Assembly: GCA_964580305.1 (NCBI GenBank)
Contig: CAZOKL010000005.1
Coordinates: 1-38,610 of the forward strand
Length of the DNA: 38,610 bases
From: Phocaeicola_A sp964580305
GTDB taxonomy: Bacteria > Bacteroidota > Bacteroidia > Bacteroidales > Bacteroidaceae
Reading direction: 5' to 3'
Shown here in pieces: positions 32,611-38,610 of this stretch. Under the pieces are notes generated by a model. That model was not told where the DNA came from. It saw nothing but the letters and a program-made list of their open reading frames with translations, and ran no database searches. Position 1 is the first letter of the stretch. Each line of letters opens with the position of its first letter. The position numbers and the translations under genes were made by a program.

Positions 32611-33737
32611 AATTTGCATTACAACACACCGATGACAAGACCCATGCACGTGCCGGTTTAATCACAACAGCCCACGGACAAATCGAGACGCCCATATTTA
32701 TGCCCGTCGGTACGCAAGGTAGTGTGAAAGCCGTGCATCTGCATGAATTAAAAGACGACATCAAAGCGCAAATCATCTTGGGAAACACTTACCACCTCTA
32801 TCTCCGTCCCGGGCTGGAGGTGCTGGAACGCGCCGGCGGGTTGCACAAGTTCAACGGATTTGACCGTCCGATGCTGACCGACAGCGGGGGATTCCAAGTG
32901 TTCTCACTCGCCAAAATCCGGAAGATGCGGGAAGACGGCGTCGAGTTCCGTTCGCACATCGACGGCTCGAAACACCTCTTCACACCGGAAAAGGTCATAG
33001 ACATTGAGCGCACCATCGGTGCCGACATCATGATGGCCTTTGACGAGTGTCCGCCGGGCAATTCGGATTATGATTATGCCAGGAAATCATTGGAACTGAC
33101 ACACCGGTGGCTGGATCGCTGCATCAAGCGCTTCCGGGAGACAACACCCAAATATGGCTACGAACAATCCTTGTTTCCTATCGTCCAGGGGTGTGTTTAT
33201 CCGGATTTACGAAGACAAGCGGCCGAGTTTGTGGCCTCAAAAGAGTGTGACGGTAATGCCATCGGAGGTTTGGCCGTGGGCGAACCAACAGAAAAGATGT
33301 ATGAGATGATTGAGATTGTCAACGAAATCCTGCCCAAGGACAAACCGCGTTATCTCATGGGAGTCGGCACTCCCATCAACATTCTGGAAGGCATCGAACG
33401 CGGAGTCGACATGTTTGATTGCGTCATGCCGACCCGCAACGGACGCAATGCCATGCTGTTCACCAAAAACGGCGTCATGAACATGCGCAACAAGAAATGG
33501 GAAATGGATTACTCCCCCATTGAAGAAGACGGAGCGTCTTATGTGGACACGATGTATTCAAAAGCGTATTTGCGTCATCTCTTTCATGCACAGGAACTGC
33601 TGGCTCTGCAAATTGCTTCCATACATAATCTGGCATTCTACCTTTGGCTGGTCAGAGAAGCCCGTAAACAGATATTGGCCGGCAGTTTCTCGACTTGGAA
33701 ATCAACCATGGTCGAACGCCTATCGAACCGACTGTAA
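32607..33737 (+). CDS. tgt: tRNA-guanine transglycosylase lacking the zinc cysteines
   Basis: Exchanges G34 of GUN tRNAs for the queuine precursor preQ1, 376 residues. Active-site Asp92 (TDSGGFQVFSL), the nucleophile Asp271 (MFDCVMPTR) and the substrate loop GGLAVGE (220-226, bacterial type) are all present. The structural zinc site is not: where other bacterial enzymes have CxCxxC, this one has Gly309, Ser311 and Asp314 (EEDGASYVDTMYS), while the fourth ligand His340 (ASIHN) remains. The clade appears to have lost the metal, as I recall DGASFVDT in Bacteroides homologues. It is coupled to lon by ATGA and followed by lptF/G at 19 nt. Confidence 0.93.
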   Translation: MKFALQHTDDKTHARAGLITTAHGQIETPIFMPVGTQGSVKAVHLHELKDDIKAQIILGNTYHLYLRPGLEVLERAGGLHKFNGFDRPMLTDSGGFQVFSLAKIRKMREDGVEFRSHIDGSKHLFTPEKVIDIERTIGADIMMAFDECPPGNSDYDYARKSLELTHRWLDRCIKRFRETTPKYGYEQSLFPIVQGCVYPDLRRQAAEFVASKECDGNAIGGLAVGEPTEKMYEMIEIVNEILPKDKPRYLMGVGTPINILEGIERGVDMFDCVMPTRNGRNAMLFTKNGVMNMRNKKWEMDYSPIEEDGASYVDTMYSKAYLRHLFHAQELLALQIASIHNLAFYLWLVREARKQILAGSFSTWKSTMVERLSNRL

Positions 33738-33756
33738 AAAGAGCACATAAAGGACT

Positions 33757-34881
33757 ATGAAACTGAAGCTGACGAATTTATTCCAAGGGCCGTTGCTCAA
33801 AAGACTGGATGTCTATATCATCAAAAAGTTTTTGGGCACCTATTTCTTTGCCATCGCGCTGATTATATCCATTGCCGTGGTGTTTGACATGAACGAGAAC
33901 TTGGATAAGTTTACCGACAGGGGAGCAACCTGGTATGCCATCATCACGGAATACTATCTGAACTTCATCCCTTATTTTTCCAACCTGTTCAGTCCTTTAT
34001 TTGTTTTCATCTCCGTTATCTTTTTCACCTCCAAGCTGGCTGAAAACTCGGAAATCATAGCCATGTTCTCCACAGGCATGAGCTTCAAGCGTTTGATGCG
34101 TCCTTACATGATTTCGGCCGCACTCATCGCCCTCCTGACCTATTTCCTGGGAGCTTTCATCATCCCCAGAGGCAGCGAAATTCGACTGAATTTTGAAGAC
34201 CAATACAAGAGAAAAAAGACGGTGGACTACGTGCACAACGTGCAGATGGAAGTGGCCGACGGAGTCATCGCATACATCGAACGCTACGAAGACTACAACA
34301 AAACCGGCTATCGCTTTTCATTGGACAAGTTTATCGACAAAAAGTTGGTTTCTCACCTGACAGCACGTCGGGTCGTCTACGACACCCTCAGTGCCAACAA
34401 AGAGCAATGGCAAGTGCGCGACTACATGATCCGGGAACTGGACGGCAACCGTGAAATCATCAAACGCGGAGACAAACTGGACACCATCCTCCACATCCAA
34501 CCACGTGACTTCCTGATATCCAAAGGGCAGCAGGAAACCATGACCAGTCCGGAACTGAAATCTTATGTCCAGCGACAGAAAGAAAGAGGATTTGCCAACA
34601 TCAAGGAATTCGAAATCGAATATCACAAACGCATAGCCACGTCGTTTGCTTCCTTTATTCTGACCACAATTGGTCTTTCACTGTCTTCACGTAAAACAAA
34701 AGGTGGCATGGGCCTCCATTTGGGCGTCGGTCTGGCTTTAAGCTTTTCGTACATCTTGTTTCAAACCATTTCAGCCACGTTTGCAGTCAATGCCAATCTG
34801 CCACCGGTCATCGCCGTATGGATTCCAAACATACTCTATGCAGGCATTGCTATATATTTGTATCACAAAGCACCCAAATAA
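33757..34881 (+). CDS. LptF/LptG family permease (YjgP/YjgQ)
   Basis: Inner-membrane part of the LptBFG exporter that extracts LPS for transport to the outer membrane, 374 residues. Three N-terminal helices (about 25-45, 65-90 and 110-133) precede a periplasmic beta-jellyroll-like region (about 140-285), with three more helices at the end (about 295-313, 325-340 and 348-368). LDVYIIKKFLGTYFFAIALI is the usual opening. LptF and LptG cannot be told apart by eye. It is the last gene of the lon-tgt unit and converges on the thioredoxin-like gene. Confidence 0.87.
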   Translation: MKLKLTNLFQGPLLKRLDVYIIKKFLGTYFFAIALIISIAVVFDMNENLDKFTDRGATWYAIITEYYLNFIPYFSNLFSPLFVFISVIFFTSKLAENSEIIAMFSTGMSFKRLMRPYMISAALIALLTYFLGAFIIPRGSEIRLNFEDQYKRKKTVDYVHNVQMEVADGVIAYIERYEDYNKTGYRFSLDKFIDKKLVSHLTARRVVYDTLSANKEQWQVRDYMIRELDGNREIIKRGDKLDTILHIQPRDFLISKGQQETMTSPELKSYVQRQKERGFANIKEFEIEYHKRIATSFASFILTTIGLSLSSRKTKGGMGLHLGVGLALSFSYILFQTISATFAVNANLPPVIAVWIPNILYAGIAIYLYHKAPK

Positions 34882-34977
34882 GCAGGCGTCTTCACCACAG
34901 AGTTTTCCAACACTGTTGCGAGCATCATTCGTCTCAAATTCCTTTATAGATTTGTCCTGAGATTTGTCACGGAATGA

Positions 34978-35025
34978 TATAAAAAAACACCGCACCCGAA
35001 TGTTCAATAACATTCAGGATGCGGT
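34978..35025 (-). terminator. Intrinsic terminator between convergent genes
   Basis: ACCGCACCCGAATGTT (34989-35004) pairs with AACATTCAGGATGCGGT (35009-35025), with a one-base bulge and a 4-nt loop. On the minus strand it is followed by GTTTTTTTATATC. It serves the thioredoxin-like gene and perhaps also the lptF/G transcript. Confidence 0.85.
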
Positions 35026-35076
35026 ACTTGTTGCATTTTTCCTTAACGTTTTCCGTTCAGACTCTTCACCATAACA

Positions 35077-35568
35077 TCATTTGATGTAATCTGGAAGTTG
35101 GTCGGGCGTAACATTTTTGGCTATAATAATGCCTTGCTTATCCAATAAATAATTGCTGAAGCCTTTATCCAAATGATACTTGTCAAACAAACTTGAGGCT
35201 TCGCCAGAAACATCCACATAACAATGTGAAAATTCCAGTTGGTCTTGCTTGATCGTCTCGTTAAATATTGATGTATATTCATCAAATGAAACTGAAACCA
35301 TCTTTACGTGTTGATTTTGTGACAAATCTCTAAGCGCATGGTCTAACAACGTATTGTTAGTACGTGCCGACGCATCATAGCTTGCCCAGAAACTTAAAAG
35401 CACATAATTACCTTTTAATACTTCCAAGCATTTTTTTTCGTCATTTCCTAAGGAAAAATCAGGAGCCGTATCTCCCACACTCAATTCTTTCGTGGAGTAC
35501 TCCTTATCAATGAACGATGTTAAGGAAAATAATAATATTGCAACAAAAATCCATCTTACATGTTTCAT
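35077..35568 (-). CDS. Secreted thioredoxin-fold protein without catalytic cysteines
   Basis: A 163-residue TlpA/AhpC-TSA-like protein with an N-terminal signal or anchor (VRWIFVAILLFSLTSF, about 4-19). VGDTAPDFSL and VLLSFWASYDASAR (56-69) align with the thioredoxin block FWASWCGPCR, but the two cysteines are Asp65 and Ala68, so disulfide chemistry at that site is impossible. FSNYLLDKQGIIIAKNV is the cis-Pro/beta region of the fold. It may be a binding or structural protein in the periplasm. The base composition is more AT-rich than its neighbours. No clear promoter box was recognised. Confidence 0.75.
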   Translation of the reverse strand: MKHVRWIFVAILLFSLTSFIDKEYSTKELSVGDTAPDFSLGNDEKKCLEVLKGNYVLLSFWASYDASARTNNTLLDHALRDLSQNQHVKMVSVSFDEYTSIFNETIKQDQLEFSHCYVDVSGEASSLFDKYHLDKGFSNYLLDKQGIIIAKNVTPDQLPDYIK

Positions 35569-35812
35569 GCAATACGATTTTAGTTTATACTATCTGGAGC
35601 TGCCTAAGTAAATAAGACAGTGATTTCTCTCCAGAACATTATCACCTTGTTTCACCTAAACAACAAGTCTATACACATTTAGTGTCAGAAATCATGGTGC
35701 AAAAGTCGAACTATTTTTCTTAATAGCCAAAAATTTTAGCGAAAAACATGTTTTATAACATATATTTCGGCTTTTTCAGCCGTTATTTCACATTTGTTCC
35801 ACCTGAAATAAC

Positions 35813-35820
35813 TACTTTTG
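35813..35820 (+). promoter_or_regulatory. -7 box of serB (TACTTTTG)
   Basis: TACTTTTG, 31 nt before the serB ATG, with a TTTG at 35793-35796 that is somewhat closer than usual. The remaining 280-bp interval back to the thioredoxin-like gene contains only a small CGGCT/AGCCG hairpin (35768-35782). Confidence 0.5.
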
Positions 35821-35851
35821 TTATCTATCTAATAATAACAACAGAACACAC

Positions 35852-37093
35852 ATGAGCACAAACAATACGGAACTTATTCTAATTCGTATTACCGGACTGG
35901 ACAGGCCTGGTCTAACTGCTTCAATCACAGAAATATTGGCTCGATATGACGTTACCATCCTAGATATCGGACAAGCAGACATCCACAGTACACTCTCATT
36001 GGGCATTTTGTTTAAAAGCTACGAAAACCAGTCGGGTAACATCATGAAAGAATTGCTTTTTGAAGCATCCAACATCGGAGTCAACATCCGTTTCTACCCT
36101 ATTTCCACTGAAGAATATGAGAATTGGGTCAGTCTGCAAGGTAAAAACCGTTACATCCTGACTCTCTTGGGACGCAAGCTCACTGCCAAACAAATCGGAG
36201 CCGTGACGCGAATCCTTGCCAATCAAGGGTTGAATATTGATGCCATCAAGCGCCTGACAGGACGTATTCCACTGGATGAGAAGAAAGCAAGCACCCGTGC
36301 ATGCATTGAATTTTCGGTTCGCGGAACTCCTAACAACCGCCAATTGATGCAAGAAGAGCTCATGAAATTATCACGTGACCTGGATATGGACTTTTCATTC
36401 CAACTGGACGACATGTATCGCCGCATGCGCCGCCTGATTTGTTTTGATATGGACTCCACACTCATCAAGACGGAAGTCATTGACGAACTTGCAGAACGTG
36501 CAGGAGTCGGCCAGCAAGTGCGCGAAATCACCGAACGTGCCATGCGGGGTGAAATCGATTTTACAGAAAGCTTCCGTGAACGGGTGGCTCTGCTGAAAGG
36601 ACTTGATGAATCCGTCATGCAGGAAATCGCTGAAAACCTTCCCATCACAGAGGGTGTTGAACGTCTCATGTATGTACTGAAACGATATGGCTACAAGATA
36701 GCCATCCTATCAGGAGGATTCACCTACTTTGGCAATTACTTGAAAAGCAAATTCGGCATCGACTACGTGTATGCTAATGAACTTGAAATTATTGACGGTA
36801 AGCTGACAGGACGCTATTTGGGCGAAGTGGTTGACGGACGCCGCAAGGCTGAGTTACTCCAATTAATCGCCCAAGTAGAAAACGTTGACATCCGGCAGAC
36901 CATCGCTGTGGGTGATGGTGCCAACGACTTGCCAATGATTTCCCTCGCCGGGCTGGGCATCGCCTTCCACGCGAAGCCCAAAGTCGTGGCTAACGCTCAA
37001 CAGTCCATTAACACAACCGGTCTGGACGGCGTATTGTACTTTTTGGGATTCAAGGACTCTTATTTAGATGAACGCGGAAAAAAATTATCATAA
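35852..37093 (+). CDS. serB: Phosphoserine phosphatase with N-terminal ACT region
   Basis: Last step of serine synthesis, 413 residues. The N-terminal half holds two ACT-like units (about 8-85 and 100-180; LILIRITGLDRPGLTASITEIL), which suggests regulation by an amino acid. The C-terminal HAD phosphatase has the nucleophile Asp199 and Asp201 in CFDMDSTLIKTEVIDELA, then ILSGGFTYFG and the acidic VGDGANDLPM motif. Serine made here also feeds serine palmitoyltransferase, though there is no sign of joint regulation. It is followed by a helicase gene 36 nt downstream, probably on the same message. Confidence 0.94.
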   Translation: MSTNNTELILIRITGLDRPGLTASITEILARYDVTILDIGQADIHSTLSLGILFKSYENQSGNIMKELLFEASNIGVNIRFYPISTEEYENWVSLQGKNRYILTLLGRKLTAKQIGAVTRILANQGLNIDAIKRLTGRIPLDEKKASTRACIEFSVRGTPNNRQLMQEELMKLSRDLDMDFSFQLDDMYRRMRRLICFDMDSTLIKTEVIDELAERAGVGQQVREITERAMRGEIDFTESFRERVALLKGLDESVMQEIAENLPITEGVERLMYVLKRYGYKIAILSGGFTYFGNYLKSKFGIDYVYANELEIIDGKLTGRYLGEVVDGRRKAELLQLIAQVENVDIRQTIAVGDGANDLPMISLAGLGIAFHAKPKVVANAQQSINTTGLDGVLYFLGFKDSYLDERGKKLS

Positions 37094-37129
37094 ACAAACC
37101 ATCCACAACGATTGTTATAGAAGACAAAT

Positions 37130-38416
37130 ATGAACTTTACAGACCTAGACCTTGAAGATTGCATCCTCGACGCTCTGGATGCCATGAACTTTCAAGAATG
37201 TACACCTGTACAAGAACATGCCATCCCCATTTTGCTGGAAGGAAAAGACCTGATTGGAGTGGCACAAACCGGCACAGGAAAGACTGCTGCCTATCTCCTA
37301 CCAATACTCAACCAACTAAGTAAAGGTACTTATAAAGAAGATGCCATCAACTGCATTATTATGGTACCGACACGTGAACTGGCCCAACAAATCGACCAGC
37401 AACTTGAAGGTTTCTCCTACTTTATGCCAGTGTCGAGTGTAGCCATTTATGGAGGAAATGACGGTATCCGTTACGAACAAGAGAAAAAGGGACTGACACT
37501 GGGAGCTGACATCATCATCGCGACACCCGGACGTCTGATCAGCCATTTGAACCTGGGGAATGTCGACTTGTCACATGTATCCTTCTTCATACTCGACGAG
37601 GCCGACCGTATGCTTGACATGGGATTCTATGACGACATCATGCAAATTGTCAACAAACTGCCCAAGGAACGACAAACCATCATGTTCTCTGCTACCATGC
37701 CGGAAAAGATTAAACAACTGGCCAAAACTATTTTGAACGCCCCTGTTGAAGTCAAAATAGCCGTGTCCAAACCTGCCGACAAAATCATCCAGACAGCATA
37801 TGTGTGCTATGAGCGTCAAAAGTTAGGCATCATTCAATCCTTGTTCAACGAGACAAAACCCGAACGAATCATCATTTTTGCATCCTCCAAACTCAAAGTG
37901 AAAGATGTCACCAAGGCTCTTCAGCGTCTGCACTTGAACGTAGGTGAAATGCATTCTGACTTGGAGCAAAAACAGCGCGATCACATCATGCATGAGTTCA
38001 AAAACGGACGCATCAACATCCTTGTGGCAACAGACATCGTCGCACGCGGTATAGACATCGACGACATCCGGTTAGTAATCAACTATGACGTGCCGCATGA
38101 CTGTGAAGACTATGTGCACCGCATTGGACGTACGGCACGAGCCAATCATGATGGATGTGCTATCACTTTCATCAGCGAAAAAGAACAAGGCAACTTCAAG
38201 ACCATCGAAGACTTTCTCGGAAAAACTATCTACAAAATACCCGTACCTGTTGAATTGGGAGAGGCACCTAAATATCAACCACGAAGCAAGCGAACGGAAC
38301 ATTCCTCTTCGAGAAACAAACGCAAAAGCAAAAATGTACGCGGTCGGAAAGGAAAAAGCCCTAAAAAACAAGTCAAAAACAAGGCATCAAACTCCAAATC
38401 CGAACCCAAAGTTTAA
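37130..38416 (+). CDS. DEAD-box ATP-dependent RNA helicase
   Basis: RNA-unwinding protein likely active in ribosome assembly or mRNA turnover, 428 residues. The Q motif (FQECTPVQEHAIP), Walker A AQTGTGKT (45-52), DEAD box at 156-159 (ILDEADRML), the SAT motif and HRIGRTARA are all intact. The C-terminal tail from about residue 385 is lysine/arginine-rich and low in complexity (RNKRKSKNVRGRKGKSPKK), as in RhlE/CsdA-like enzymes that grip RNA non-specifically. The subfamily cannot be fixed by eye. After the TAA at 38414 the same frame stays open for about 60 further codons. Confidence 0.92.
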   Translation: MNFTDLDLEDCILDALDAMNFQECTPVQEHAIPILLEGKDLIGVAQTGTGKTAAYLLPILNQLSKGTYKEDAINCIIMVPTRELAQQIDQQLEGFSYFMPVSSVAIYGGNDGIRYEQEKKGLTLGADIIIATPGRLISHLNLGNVDLSHVSFFILDEADRMLDMGFYDDIMQIVNKLPKERQTIMFSATMPEKIKQLAKTILNAPVEVKIAVSKPADKIIQTAYVCYERQKLGIIQSLFNETKPERIIIFASSKLKVKDVTKALQRLHLNVGEMHSDLEQKQRDHIMHEFKNGRINILVATDIVARGIDIDDIRLVINYDVPHDCEDYVHRIGRTARANHDGCAITFISEKEQGNFKTIEDFLGKTIYKIPVPVELGEAPKYQPRSKRTEHSSSRNKRKSKNVRGRKGKSPKKQVKNKASNSKSEPKV

Positions 38417-38610
38417 ACACAAATTCTCCTGTCGGACAAAGCAACCAGTCAAAATGGAAAGTACAAAGGAAAATATACCTACCGTTCTTTCAACAACTTC
38501 GTTGCCAGTTCCTTGTCGGCTATCGCGGCATACTGTTTCTTTGAAAAGGAACCCTCCATTGATGTGAATTTTATCAATGACGGACAACTGACCTTGTTTT
38601 GACATTATAT

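Noticed and set aside
38387..38605. Minus-strand 72-codon frame at the window edge
   Set aside because: It overlaps the end of the helicase, has no recognisable motif, and competes with a plus-strand frame of equal quality.

Overview
The window looks like a chromosomal stretch from a member of the Bacteroidales (Bacteroides/Prevotella relatives). Four things point there: recurrent Bacteroidota -7 boxes (TAnnTTTG) in front of most transcription units; the Bacteroidota ATP synthase gene order atpD-atpC-(membrane protein)-atpB-E-F-H-A-G; a bacterial serine palmitoyltransferase; and clade-type proteins (DUF4293, Rpb6-like omega, short epsilon subunit, HU-HIG protein). A run of exactly 100 N (27896-27995) shows that it comes from a scaffolded draft assembly. 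I see no phage, insertion sequence, CRISPR array, tRNA or rRNA; nearly all of it is core metabolism.

Layout. 39-377: small basic protein. 445-5885: a tightly overlapping biotin operon, bioB-bioA-bioF-bioG-bioC-bioD, which covers pimeloyl-ACP synthesis (BioC masks, BioG unmasks) through to biotin. 5918-6024: a 22-bp tandem repeat. 6111-9644 (minus): pyrG-yidC. 10017-12056: uvrB. 12124-13791: bamD-rpoZ-DUF4293. 13950-14100: a palindrome-rich AT island, then an HU-like protein. 14618-16122 (minus): a candidate small RNA, a LuxR-type regulator with a degenerate receiver, and an RIC-type hemerythrin di-iron protein. 16316-23447 (minus): the F1Fo ATP synthase operon. 23856-27656 (minus): rmuC, an iron-type alcohol dehydrogenase, and serine palmitoyltransferase. 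28166-29209: a lipid kinase divergent from it across the gap. 29212-29931 (minus): trmN. 30121-34881: lon-tgt-lptF/G. 35077-35568 (minus): a cysteine-less thioredoxin-fold protein. 35852-38416: serB and a DEAD-box helicase.

The most interesting region is 14618-16220. Three near-identical 19-bp dyads (ATACCTA-N4-TRGGKATT) flank the hemerythrin/LuxR operon. Two lie upstream of it, 31 bp apart. The third abuts a strong minus-strand promoter (TTG-N20-TATCTTTG) downstream of the regulator. That promoter would make a roughly 120-nt RNA that has no sizeable ORF and ends in a perfect 11-bp terminator stem. I infer a self-contained stress regulon: regulator, its operators, an iron-centre repair protein and a co-regulated sRNA.

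Several enzymes have informative residue changes. The BioB has the cysteine pattern of the anaerobe-type enzyme (Cys97 replaced by Ser, extra Cys in CTTHT). The TGT has lost all three zinc cysteines. The thioredoxin-like protein has lost CxxC. ATP synthase epsilon lacks its C-terminal inhibitory domain. These calls rest on reading and remembered family alignments; no searches were run.
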